From the NCBI RefSeq assembly GCF_020991475.1, contig NZ_JAJMPA010000004.1:248001-312000 (forward strand): 64,000 nt of DNA, written 5' to 3'. The notes under the pieces were generated by a model that was not told where the DNA came from, did not search any database, and was given only the letters and a program-made list of their open reading frames with translations. The DNA is from Pedobacter sp. MC2016-14. Its GTDB lineage: Bacteria; Bacteroidota; Bacteroidia; Sphingobacteriales; Sphingobacteriaceae. Of this stretch, positions 9,123 through 17,260 are shown one piece after another. The translations under genes and the position numbers were made by a program. Position 1 is the stretch's first letter. The number at the start of each line of letters is the position of its first letter.

Positions 9123-11171
9123 ATGAACAGAAATATAGCGAAGACGGCAACACTTTTAGTATTAGCTGCGATTACACTTTCATTTGCGCAAAAAAAAGGA
9201 GAACCTGGCAAACAACAGAAACTACTGATGATTGTAGGCTATTCCCTCCAAAAATACCACTATCTTTCTCCGGTCATCAATGATGATTTTTCTAAAGCCT
9301 TATGGAAAGATTATGTAGATGCACTGGATGGCAAGAAGAATATCCTGCTTAAAGCTGATGTAAATGCATTAAGTAAATACCAGACCTATCTGGACAACGA
9401 AATGCGTGGTGACTCCCTTTTATTTTTTCCGGAAATTACCAACATTTATGCAAAGAGGCGTGCTGAAGTAGCAACCCTATATAAGGAGTTGTTATCGAAA
9501 CCTTTTGTTTTTGAAAAAAACGGCATCATTGAACTGGACAGAACACCAAAGGATTTCCCTAAAAATGAGACAGAACGCAGAGAAAGATGGAAAAACAGCC
9601 TGAAATTTATTACCCTTCAAAAATTAACTGAATTACAGGACACCCGTTTAAACAGTAAATCTGGCGATGCCACCTATCATAAAACCGACCTGCAACTGGA
9701 ACAAGAAGCCAGGCAGTTTGTACTCAAGCAGTATGACAGGATTTATAATCGCTATAATGCTTATAGTGAGGATAAATTGTTTGGCAATTATTTGAATGTA
9801 ATTACCCGTTACCTTGATCCACATACGGACTATATGGCACCTGTAGATAAAAAATCTTTTGATGAACGGATGGGCAACCGCTTTTACGGCATAGGAATAC
9901 AACTCAATGAAACTGAGGGTCAAATTAAAATGGCTGCTTTAACCCCAGGTAGTCCGGCTTTTAAAAGTGGTGCATTTGCTGTAAACGATGTGTTGACTAA
10001 AATTGGCCAGGGACCTACCGGGCCAATGACTGAGGTTGCCGGAATGGAAATTGAAGATGTGGTTAAACTTATTAGAGGAGATAAAGGAACGATAGTTAGA
10101 ATTGGTTATAAAAAAACCGATGGTACAAATGCGATTACCCCCTTAGTGAGGGCTGAAATAAAACAAGAAGAAGCGCTTGCCCGCAGTGCGGTAATCCTGG
10201 AAAAGGGAAAGAAAATTGGATACCTTAACTTACCTTTATTTTATGATGACTTCGGAAATCCCAATGGCTCACATTGCGCAGATGATGTAGCAAGAGAAAT
10301 TGTTAAACTGAAAGCAGATCAGGTTGATGGAATAGTGATGGACCTTCGTTTTAACGGCGGTGGCTCTTTAAATGAAGTGATAAAAATGGTGGGCCTTTTT
10401 GTAGGTTCCGGACCTGTGGTGCAAACAAGAAACAGTAAAGGAGAGGCACAGGTTTATGCCAGTAAAAATGAGCTTCCTTTATATACAGGTCCACTTACCG
10501 TAATGGTTAACGAATACAGTGCTTCGGCCTCTGAAATATTTGCAGGTGCAATACAGGATTACAAACGCGGTTTAATTGTAGGCACAACTACATTTGGAAA
10601 GGGAACGGTTCAAAATACATCTGGACTTGGCCCACAGGAAAATGGCGCCCTTAAATTAACAATCAGCAAATTTTACAGGGTAAATGGTGCTTCTACCCAG
10701 CAAAAAGGGATTGTACCTGATGTTATTTTACCAAATGGTGGGGAGACAAGGAAAAACCATGAAGGTGATCAACCTCATGCAATGCCCTGGGATCAGGTAG
10801 CAGTGGCAAAATACAAATCATGGTCTGTAAATATTGATAGCATAGCTGCACTGGCGACTCAACGACTGGCTGCGGAGCCTGCTTTTTCTGAAATCAGAAA
10901 CAACAATGTATGGTTGGAAAAGCATCCGGATACGCTGAAGACCATGACCGTTGCGCAATATAAAGCAGACCTGGAATACCGCAGAAAGATTGCTAAACAA
11001 AATGGCCTGGTTCAAAAATTAAAAGATGAAAATATTTTAAAGGTAAACCCGGCTGCCGTTATCCCTGAAGAAAAACAAGCATCTTACCTGGACTGGTATA
11101 AAAAAATTGCGGCAGACTTATATATCAGACAAGCAGTTTTTGTAACACTGGATCAGCAGGATAATAAATAA
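9123..11171 (+). CDS. prc: Carboxy-terminal processing peptidase (Tsp/Prc, family S41)
   Basis: Periplasmic tail-specific serine protease, 682 aa. A Sec signal peptide ends near residue 22 (LSFAQ). Residues ~40-230 are the Tsp N-terminal helical domain, ~238-330 a PDZ domain that binds substrate C-termini (MGNRFYGIGIQL, PGSPAFKSG), ~355-545 the S41 protease and ~550-680 the C-terminal DUF3340-type domain. The catalytic Ser468 (YSASASEIFAG) and Lys493 (FGKGTVQ) have the same 25-residue spacing as S430/K455 of E. coli Tsp. Roles in the family are processing of envelope proteins and turnover of peptidoglycan enzymes. Convergent with the kinase gene, 5 bp apart, with no terminator visible. Confidence 0.93.
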   Translation: MNRNIAKTATLLVLAAITLSFAQKKGEPGKQQKLLMIVGYSLQKYHYLSPVINDDFSKALWKDYVDALDGKKNILLKADVNALSKYQTYLDNEMRGDSLLFFPEITNIYAKRRAEVATLYKELLSKPFVFEKNGIIELDRTPKDFPKNETERRERWKNSLKFITLQKLTELQDTRLNSKSGDATYHKTDLQLEQEARQFVLKQYDRIYNRYNAYSEDKLFGNYLNVITRYLDPHTDYMAPVDKKSFDERMGNRFYGIGIQLNETEGQIKMAALTPGSPAFKSGAFAVNDVLTKIGQGPTGPMTEVAGMEIEDVVKLIRGDKGTIVRIGYKKTDGTNAITPLVRAEIKQEEALARSAVILEKGKKIGYLNLPLFYDDFGNPNGSHCADDVAREIVKLKADQVDGIVMDLRFNGGGSLNEVIKMVGLFVGSGPVVQTRNSKGEAQVYASKNELPLYTGPLTVMVNEYSASASEIFAGAIQDYKRGLIVGTTTFGKGTVQNTSGLGPQENGALKLTISKFYRVNGASTQQKGIVPDVILPNGGETRKNHEGDQPHAMPWDQVAVAKYKSWSVNIDSIAALATQRLAAEPAFSEIRNNNVWLEKHPDTLKTMTVAQYKADLEYRRKIAKQNGLVQKLKDENILKVNPAAVIPEEKQASYLDWYKKIAADLYIRQAVFVTLDQQDNK

Positions 11172-11176
11172 GCGAT

Positions 11177-12259
11177 TTATAGCGGGAGGGTAAAATAGAA
11201 AGTGGATCCTTTTCCTTTTTCACTTTCTACCGAAATTTGCCCTCCATGATGCTGAACAATTTCTGCAGATAAATACAAGCCTATTCCAAAACCAGAAATA
11301 TTTGGATTGTCTTTATTTTCTACACGATAAAACCTGTCAAATAGCTTTTTAAGGTTCTGATTATCGATACCGAGGCCTTCGTCTTTAATACTTACTTTTA
11401 CCTGGTCGCCATTTAAAATACATTTAATGGTGACCAGGTTTTTATTTGGAGAATATTTTACGGCATTATTGAGTAAGTTAGAAATAACAGCTCCTATCTT
11501 ATCCCGATCCGCATAGATAAAACACCCATCGGTAGCCGGTGTAAAATCAAACTGATAATTAGAGGCCGAAACACGCGCATCCTCAATCATATCCACAATT
11601 AATTCATCAAGGTTAAATTTCTGCTTTACCAGATGGATTTGTCCAGATTCCAAACGGGAAATATTAAGAAAACCATTGATCATGGAGGTCATTTTCTTCA
11701 GCTGCCGCTCAGCCTTTTGAGATAGCTGCGTACTAAATTCATCTTCGTTTTTAATAGCGGTGCGTTCCAGCATTTGAATATAAGCCGTTAAAGATGTGAG
11801 TGGGGTTTTAAGTTCATGACTTACCATACTGATAAAATCCTTTTTTCTATGGCCATCATATTTTTGCGTCAAAAATAACTCCGTTACATCTTCAGCTGTA
11901 TGAAGGATAGCATAGGTTTTTCCCTCCCTATTTTTCATAGCCTTATATTCATAATTGTAATACAAGGTTTGCAGCACTCCATCAATCCTGGTTTCTGCCG
12001 GAATCTCTTTTCCTGTATTTGTGATCCCCGTATTCCAAACATCCCGTAGCATTTGAATGAAAGGTTGTCCATTAAGTTCTGGCACAGCCTTCGCTAATGG
12101 CATGCCTATAATATCTTTATCCTTCCCCCAAAAAGCAAGCATCGCATCATTAGCCGCCTGAATTACGACATCTTCTGTAGTATAAACAGCGAAAGCTTTG
12201 GGCAATGTAGCAAGGACATCTAGTATTTCGGCTGCTGTAAGGTCAGGTGTAAAGCTCAT
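11177..12259 (-). CDS. Cytosolic PAS-domain sensor histidine kinase
   Basis: Histidine kinase of 360 aa with no membrane segment, so presumably a cytoplasmic sensor. Residues ~15-130 are a PAS domain (LPKAFAVYTTEDVVIQAAN, LHTAEDVTE), ~138-205 HisKA with the phospho-accepting His148 in SHELKTPLT, and ~245-355 HATPase_c (N box LLNNAVKYSPN, G1 DEGLGID, G2 GFGIGLYL). No receiver domain and no adjacent co-directional response regulator: an orphan kinase. The open frame extends to a TTG at 12280; the ATG at 12257-12259 gives MSFTPDLTA and is preferred. A LytTR regulator and an Hpt-like protein 1.1 kb away on the other strand are candidate partners (inference). Confidence 0.9.
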   Translation of the reverse strand: MSFTPDLTAAEILDVLATLPKAFAVYTTEDVVIQAANDAMLAFWGKDKDIIGMPLAKAVPELNGQPFIQMLRDVWNTGITNTGKEIPAETRIDGVLQTLYYNYEYKAMKNREGKTYAILHTAEDVTELFLTQKYDGHRKKDFISMVSHELKTPLTSLTAYIQMLERTAIKNEDEFSTQLSQKAERQLKKMTSMINGFLNISRLESGQIHLVKQKFNLDELIVDMIEDARVSASNYQFDFTPATDGCFIYADRDKIGAVISNLLNNAVKYSPNKNLVTIKCILNGDQVKVSIKDEGLGIDNQNLKKLFDRFYRVENKDNPNISGFGIGLYLSAEIVQHHGGQISVESEKGKGSTFYFTLPL

Positions 12260-12355
12260 ATTTCTGATTAATGCGATCAAATATTTTTGGCAATTTCCAT
12301 TAAACTACGCTTATCGCAGGGAAAAGTTTTTAATACTTACATATATCAGCAAAAA

Positions 12356-12601
12356 TCAACTATTGGTGCCCTCTTTTAATACATAAACCTGTTCAATAAA
12401 TGCCCGGAGCTGATCATAGAACAACAACATATTCACTACTTCATCTCCATCTACTTTGTTCGTATGCGTCAGCATCCAGGCTTTATACAAATCAAAAAGG
12501 TTGTCTTTTATATCTATTAAAGCGTATTCATCTATAAAGCTTTGCAAATTTTGCAAGGCTTGTGCTCTGTTGTAAGTTGGCTTTTCCATAAACTTTTTCA
12601 T
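12356..12601 (-). CDS. Small hypothetical protein, translationally coupled
   Basis: Not recognised. 81 aa, predicted all-helical and soluble, no cysteines and no signal peptide (begins MKKFMEKPTYNRAQALQNLQ). Its start overlaps the stop of the upstream M16-like gene in a TAATG arrangement at 12599-12603, which supports translation and ties the two products. A second ATG four codons in (12589) is possible. No function is assigned. Confidence 0.65.
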   Translation of the reverse strand: MKKFMEKPTYNRAQALQNLQSFIDEYALIDIKDNLFDLYKAWMLTHTNKVDGDEVVNMLLFYDQLRAFIEQVYVLKEGTNS

Positions 12602-13194
12602 TAAATTAATCGGTTTAAGGTATCATCATTTTCAAGTACTGCATTAGTTAAGTCGGTTTCACCCAAAGCTTTTTCTACCAAAGCTCTGGCTATAGCAGGA
12701 CTAATATCGCCCGCAATAGTAATGTAGGCGTGGTTAGAGTTCACATGGGTTTTATAAAATGTATGCAGGTCTTCAAATGTAAGTCCCTCCACTACCGCTT
12801 CAGTTACCAATTCTCCATAAGGATGATTCTTAGTGTGTAAATCCAGTCTTAACTTTTTTTTAATTTTACTAAAATCATTAAGGGTAATTTCCGGCTTTTT
12901 AAGCGCATCAAACATCGATAAAAAGTTATCCTTGAACTCTTCCTTTTTAGCAGAAACATTGTAAAGCCTGCTGATCAGGTTAAGCGTACTTGTTTTTTGT
13001 GTGTCCGTCTCTACACCCTCGTCGAAGGAAAAACCAGCGTACACTTTAGGCGTACTGTGGTTTTCCGCGACAATAAGGGTAAGTCCATTCTTGAACTTAA
13101 AACTAACCGGATCTTTATATATGCCTTGTTGTGCCTTTACTGAATTACTGTTCATAGCAAACAGGCTTAGTGCTGTAAATATTATTTTTTTCAT
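12601..13194 (-). CDS. Shortened M16 peptidase-like protein lacking the HxxEH motif
   Basis: 197 aa with a signal peptide (MKKIIFTALSLFAMNSNSVKAQ). Two stretches match the M16 (insulinase/pitrilysin) fold: FKFKNGLTLIVAENHSTPKV (~33-52), the first strands of an M16 half, and from ~118 on, KNHPYGELVTEAVVEGLT, FYKTHVNSNHAYITIAGDIS and ARALVEKALG, the end of the same half. The part between, which should hold the zinc-binding HxxEH and the downstream glutamate, is replaced by ~60 residues without it, and the second M16 half is absent. So it cannot be an ordinary zinc protease; it may be a pseudo-enzyme, a binding subunit or a remnant. Frame intact, normal start, coupled to the 81-aa gene. Confidence 0.75.
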   Translation of the reverse strand: MKKIIFTALSLFAMNSNSVKAQQGIYKDPVSFKFKNGLTLIVAENHSTPKVYAGFSFDEGVETDTQKTSTLNLISRLYNVSAKKEEFKDNFLSMFDALKKPEITLNDFSKIKKKLRLDLHTKNHPYGELVTEAVVEGLTFEDLHTFYKTHVNSNHAYITIAGDISPAIARALVEKALGETDLTNAVLENDDTLNRLI

Positions 13195-13374
13195 GTTGTT
13201 TGTCTTGGTAGATGGTTCAACTTATTTGATGATCAAAAATAGGGTTATCAAAAGGTTTGCTAAAGAGATCATAGATAGAAAGGCATTTTTAGACGGTAAA
13301 TAACCGCTGATAATCTTTGAAATCTTTTCGTAAATATTGATGATAATCTTTATTTTAGTCAAAATCTAACACCT

Positions 13375-14070
13375 ATGAACTGCCTGATCGTTGATGACAA
13401 CAGTATTGCAAGAAGCACATTAAAACAGCTGCTAAGCCTTCATGAAGACCTTACGTTGGTTGCAGAATGTGCCGATGCCATTGAAGCCACAAGAGAAATG
13501 CTGAACAGCCCTGTTGATCTTTTGTTCCTGGACATAGAGATGCCTGGAATGAGTGGTATAGAACTAGCCAGAACGTTATCTAACAAGGATGTGCTGATCA
13601 TCTTTACTACCTTTCAAAGAGATTATGCTGCCGAGGCTTTTGACTTAAATGTAGTAGACTTCATCACCAAACCCATAATGCCCGTGAGGTTTCTGCAGGC
13701 CTTAAAAAAAGCGAAAGAGATTTATAAAAATAAGAACCTCGTATTTGGCAAGGCCGAAGATGATTTTGTTTTTATAAGAGACTCAAACATTGTAAGAAGG
13801 CTAAAAATTGATGAGATTTTATACCTCGAAGCAATGGGAGATTATGTAAAAGTATACATCAAAGAAAAACATTATGCAATCCATTCTTCTCTAAAATCCG
13901 TAGAAGAAAAGTTACCATCAAGTGTTTTTTTACGCGTACACCGTTCGTTTATCATTAACATTTCTAAAATTGATACGGTGGAAGGAGGAACATTGATTAT
14001 CAACAAAAATCTGGTACCTGTAAGTGATGGTTACAGGGCCAATTTAAACAAACGGATTAATATACTATAA
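13375..14070 (+). CDS. LytTR-family response regulator (REC-LytTR)
   Basis: Two-domain response regulator, 231 aa. The receiver domain (1-120) has acidic pocket VDD at 6-8, phospho-acceptor Asp53 in FLDIEMPG and the conserved Lys in FITKP. The LytTR DNA-binding domain (~130-230) begins FVFIRDSNIVRRLKIDEILYLEA and has the typical FLRVHRSFIINISKI segment. LytTR regulators bind direct repeats upstream of targets. Upstream are ~180 bp free of genes; 46 bp downstream of its stop lies an Hpt-like gene. The cognate kinase is not a classical LytS neighbour; the orphan PAS kinase at 11.2-12.3 kb is the nearest. Confidence 0.93.
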   Translation: MNCLIVDDNSIARSTLKQLLSLHEDLTLVAECADAIEATREMLNSPVDLLFLDIEMPGMSGIELARTLSNKDVLIIFTTFQRDYAAEAFDLNVVDFITKPIMPVRFLQALKKAKEIYKNKNLVFGKAEDDFVFIRDSNIVRRLKIDEILYLEAMGDYVKVYIKEKHYAIHSSLKSVEEKLPSSVFLRVHRSFIINISKIDTVEGGTLIINKNLVPVSDGYRANLNKRINIL

Positions 14071-14116
14071 CCATTAACAGTTGAACCAGCAAAAGGGAGT
14101 TATAAACCTAACTTAT

Positions 14117-14434
14117 ATGAAAATGATTAGCCTTGGTAACGAAGAATACGAAAAAACCGTTACCTCGCAATTTATTGAACTTATTCCGGAACACCTTCAT
14201 GTCTTAACATCAAACTTTGATGAAGGGGCTTACGAAGTGGTTAGAAAAGAGATGCACAGAATGATTTCAACGCTTTACATTATGGGTTTAAACATCAGTT
14301 TAAAGAAGGAAATTGATGCTATTGTGAACCACAATTTAAATAGAAATGATTTTGAAACCTATCTTAACATTGTAATCTCTACCTGTTTGCAAGCAAAACT
14401 GGAAGCGGAGGAGTTATATCTTACCTTTAGTTGA
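14117..14434 (+). CDS. Lone Hpt-like histidine phosphotransfer protein
   Basis: 105 aa from ATG 14117 (an upstream TTG at 14081 is less likely). The pattern follows an Hpt four-helix bundle: ISLGNEEYEKTVTSQFIELIPEHL, then EGAYEVVRKEMHRMISTLYIMGL, where His47 stands at the phospho-accepting position followed by the S-x-x-x-x-x-G-L ending. The lysine normally found three residues after the His (HxxK) is Ile here, so phosphotransfer may be altered. It directly follows the LytTR regulator, most likely in one transcript. Assignment rests on pattern only; a helical protein of other function is possible. Confidence 0.6.
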   Translation: MKMISLGNEEYEKTVTSQFIELIPEHLHVLTSNFDEGAYEVVRKEMHRMISTLYIMGLNISLKKEIDAIVNHNLNRNDFETYLNIVISTCLQAKLEAEELYLTFS

Positions 14435-14576
14435 TTTATTTTAAATTCACAAAGCCGTAACTTTTTTATCGTTATTTTGTATTATTGTAGAACCTGTCAC
14501 AATATGCGGCTATGGCTATATCCACCATGCTTTTGCTGATGCGGCTCTTAATTAAACAGATACTAATTTTTACTAA

Positions 14577-15311
14577 ATGAATTTTACAAATTTTGGCAAG
14601 TACATCCTGCTTTTGAAAGCAGTATTTAGAAGGCCGGAAAAATGGAAGATCTACCTTAAAGCGATATTTCAGCAGATGGATTATATTGGTGTAGGTTCTT
14701 TGGGCCTTATCTCCATCATTTCTACGTTTATTGGAGCAGTAATGACTTTGCAAATTGCCTTTCAGCTGGTAAGTGATTTTATCCCCAAAACCATTATTGG
14801 TTCTGTAACGCGTGACTCTAGTATTCTGGAGCTTAGTCCAACCATCAGTGCAATTGTTTTGGCAGGTAAAATTGGTTCGGCCATTTCATCAGAAATTGGA
14901 ACCATGCGTGTAACTGAACAAATTGATGCGCTTGAGATCATGGGCATCAATTCTCCGGGTTATCTTATTTTACCTAAAATTATTGCGGGGATTACTATGG
15001 TGCCCCTATTGGTTATTTTTGCCATGTTCTTAAGTATAACAGGGGGATTCCTTGGAGGAACACTTTCAGGAGCTGTTTCTGCCGCTGAATATGTGCAAGG
15101 GATTACAACAGATTTTAACCCTTATACCATCACTGTTGCTTTAGTAAAAGCATTTGTGTTCGGTTTTATCATTACCTCTGTTCCTGCCTATGAAGGTTTT
15201 TACGTTAAAGGTGGTGCACTGGAGGTTTCTCAGGCAAGTACCAGATCTGTTGTAGTAAGCTGTATCAGCATTCTTGCCTGCGATTATATTGTAACCAACT
15301 TATTATTATAA
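14577..15311 (+). CDS. mlaE: MlaE/YrbE-family ABC transporter permease
   Basis: Inner-membrane permease, 244 aa, of the MCE-linked (Mla) phospholipid transporter that moves lipids between the inner membrane and the MCE protein. It has an N-terminal amphipathic part (MNFTNFGKYILLLKAVF), about five membrane helices and the family signature region SAISSEIGTMRVTEQIDALEIMG (interface that meets the ATPase), then PKIIAGITMVPLL and the C-terminal ACDYIVTNLLL. The ATPase gene follows after 10 bp; no MCE-domain mlaD is in the window. Confidence 0.92.
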   Translation: MNFTNFGKYILLLKAVFRRPEKWKIYLKAIFQQMDYIGVGSLGLISIISTFIGAVMTLQIAFQLVSDFIPKTIIGSVTRDSSILELSPTISAIVLAGKIGSAISSEIGTMRVTEQIDALEIMGINSPGYLILPKIIAGITMVPLLVIFAMFLSITGGFLGGTLSGAVSAAEYVQGITTDFNPYTITVALVKAFVFGFIITSVPAYEGFYVKGGALEVSQASTRSVVVSCISILACDYIVTNLLL

Positions 15312-15321
15312 CCCAATTGAT

Positions 15322-16074
15322 ATGATTGAAATTAAAGATATTTATAAATCATTTGGGGACAATGAAGTCTTAAGCGGTATATCCGGCAAGTTTGAAGCGG
15401 GCGTAACCAACTTAATCATTGGTGGATCCGGATCAGGAAAGACAACTTTACTAAAATGCATGATAGGACTACATGCTCCTGATAAAGGAAGTGTGTTATA
15501 TGACGGCCGTGAGTTTACCACAATGACTTTTGAAGAGCGCATTGAAATTCGTAAAGAAATAGGCATGCTTTTTCAGGGCTCTGCACTTTTTGACTCTATG
15601 ACTGTAGAAGAGAACATCATGTTCCCTTTAAACATGTTTACAGAACAGCCCAGAAAAGAAAAACTGGAAAGGGTAAACTTTTGTCTTGAACGGGTAAACC
15701 TGGAAGGCAAGAACAAACTTTTCCCTGCTGAGCTATCTGGTGGAATGAAAAAAAGGGTAGGTATTGCACGTGCTATTGCCATGAACCCGAAGTACTTATT
15801 CTGCGATGAACCTAACTCCGGACTTGACCCAAAAACATCAATTGTTATTGATGAACTGATTAAGGAAATTACTGAAGAATACAAAACCACAACGATAGTA
15901 GTAACTCATGATATGAACTCTGTGATGGGAATTGGAGATTATATTCTATTTTTGCACGAAGGCAAGAAATTCTGGGAAGGCTCAAATAAAGAGATTGCCA
16001 AAACAGATGTTGAAGAATTAAATGACTTCGTTTTTGCCAGCCGCTTTATGAAAGCTGCCAGAAAAAACTTTTAA
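15322..16074 (+). CDS. mlaF: MlaF-type ABC transporter ATP-binding protein
   Basis: ATPase of the MlaEF lipid transporter, 250 aa, cytoplasmic face of the inner membrane. Walker A GGSGSGKTTL (34-43), Q-loop MLFQGSALFDSMTVEEN, signature LSGGMKKRVGIARAI, Walker B YLFCDEPNSGLDP and H-loop VVTHDMNSV. The SALFDSMTV segment after the Q-loop is typical of MlaF rather than sugar or drug ABC proteins. Lies 10 bp after mlaE; the methyltransferase gene follows after 15 bp, so all three may share a transcript. Confidence 0.93.
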   Translation: MIEIKDIYKSFGDNEVLSGISGKFEAGVTNLIIGGSGSGKTTLLKCMIGLHAPDKGSVLYDGREFTTMTFEERIEIRKEIGMLFQGSALFDSMTVEENIMFPLNMFTEQPRKEKLERVNFCLERVNLEGKNKLFPAELSGGMKKRVGIARAIAMNPKYLFCDEPNSGLDPKTSIVIDELIKEITEEYKTTTIVVTHDMNSVMGIGDYILFLHEGKKFWEGSNKEIAKTDVEELNDFVFASRFMKAARKNF

Positions 16075-16089
16075 TACCCAAATAGATTT

Positions 16090-16977
16090 ATGATAAGCCT
16101 GTTAACCCCTACCCACTGGAAAGATTATGAACTGATTGATTGTGGTGACTTTGAAAAACTAGAACGTTTTGGCAACCTTGTGTTGTGTCGTCCGGAACCG
16201 CAGGCAGTCTGGAAAAAGACTTTTTCAGAACAGGATTGGAAAAAACGGACGCATATCCGCTTTAAAGGCCGATCAGCAACATCAGGGGAATGGATTAAAA
16301 ATGCTGCTCATTTGCCAGACCGCTGGAATGTAGAATATAAAAATGACGACGTAAAAATTAACCTGCGTTTGGGCTTAACATCTTTTAAACATGTAGGTGT
16401 ATTTCCTGAGCAGGCCGTGAACTGGGACTATATTTCTTCATCGGTACGGAAGTTTAAAACCTCATCCCCAAAAGTACTCAACCTTTTTGCTTATACAGGT
16501 GCTGCTTCTTTAATTGCAAAAGCTGCAGGCGCAGATACCACTCATGTGGATTCAATTAAGCAGGTGGTAAACTGGGCGAATGAAAATCAGGAAATTTCGG
16601 GCTTAAAAGATGTACGCTGGGTTGTAGAAGATGCACTTAAGTTTGTAAAACGTGAATTAAAACGCGGCAAAAAATATAACGGGATTATTCTGGATCCTCC
16701 GGCTTTTGGCCACGGGCCCAACGGCGAGAAATGGAAACTGGAAGACCACATTCAAGAAATGATGCTGGAAGTAGTGCAACTACTAGATGAAGAAGAACAT
16801 TTTCTGATCTTAAATACATACTCCCTTGGATTTTCTTCAGTAATTGTTGAAAACCTGATCAAAACGTCATTTCCGCAGGTTACCAACCTTGAGACAGGAG
16901 AATTGTTTTTACAGGCAACCTCCGGAATTAAATTACCACTGGGCGTTTTTGGAAAATTCAATAAGTTTTTAAAATAA
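16090..16977 (+). CDS. Class I SAM-dependent RNA methyltransferase (RlmI/COG1092-like)
   Basis: 295 aa, shorter than E. coli RlmI (about 396 aa) because the N-terminal PUA region is missing or replaced. SAM-binding motif I is VLNLFAYTGAAS (129-140), the acidic motif II ends HVD (152-154), and motif IV is DPPAFG (202-207), as in 23S rRNA m5C1962 methyltransferases, followed by the C-terminal fold (LNTYSLGFSS). Probable role: methylation of large-subunit rRNA; the exact base cannot be fixed from sequence. Last gene of the mlaEF run; a hairpin follows the stop. Confidence 0.82.
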   Translation: MISLLTPTHWKDYELIDCGDFEKLERFGNLVLCRPEPQAVWKKTFSEQDWKKRTHIRFKGRSATSGEWIKNAAHLPDRWNVEYKNDDVKINLRLGLTSFKHVGVFPEQAVNWDYISSSVRKFKTSSPKVLNLFAYTGAASLIAKAAGADTTHVDSIKQVVNWANENQEISGLKDVRWVVEDALKFVKRELKRGKKYNGIILDPPAFGHGPNGEKWKLEDHIQEMMLEVVQLLDEEEHFLILNTYSLGFSSVIVENLIKTSFPQVTNLETGELFLQATSGIKLPLGVFGKFNKFLK

Positions 16978-17010
16978 GAGGATCTTCCGGCATCCACCGG
17001 AAGTTTCCTC
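16978..17010 (+). terminator. Hairpin after the methyltransferase gene
   Basis: Stem CTTCCGG (16984-16990) / CCGGAAG (16997-17003) with a 6-nt loop, extended by GAGGA / TCCTC. Directly after the stop. No T-tract follows, so termination is not certain; it may be a 3'-end stabiliser. Confidence 0.5.
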
Positions 17011-17260
17011 CACCAAACTAAACCACTAGTTTATATTTTTACGCGCTTACAAGCGTAGCCTATTCTTATCAGGTTTATCAAACCTCTCCTTATTATCTGG
17101 ATTCGTTCCAAATAGCAATGCAAGTATAGAGGTTATTTAGAATAATTACAAACAATAAGAGAAAGAATTTTTAAAGCCCTCTGTTAGCGGACTTTTTATT
17201 AGCTAAAAAGAATGCTATACTTGCAAACAAATACATTTACACATATCATTTACTAAAACT
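17011..17260. other. Gene-free stretch with small hairpins
   Basis: About 250 bp without a credible ORF. It holds an imperfect hairpin near 17041-17056, a perfect AGGTTT-ATC-AAACCT hairpin at 17071-17085, and an AAAGCCC...GGACTTTTT structure near 17173-17197 ending in a T-run. A near-consensus -7 box, TATACTTG, lies shortly upstream of the next gene (around 17214-17221). No RNA family recognised. Confidence 0.4.

Noticed and set aside
12601..13194. M16-like gene as a frameshifted pseudogene
   Set aside because: The frame is continuous with a signal peptide and coupled start for the next gene, and no further M16 pieces lie in other frames nearby, so a compact gene with a missing segment fits better.
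13001..13303. 100-codon plus-strand frame overlapping the M16-like gene start
   Set aside because: Mostly antisense to the signal-peptide gene and ends in the gene-free region; no recognisable motif or promoter.
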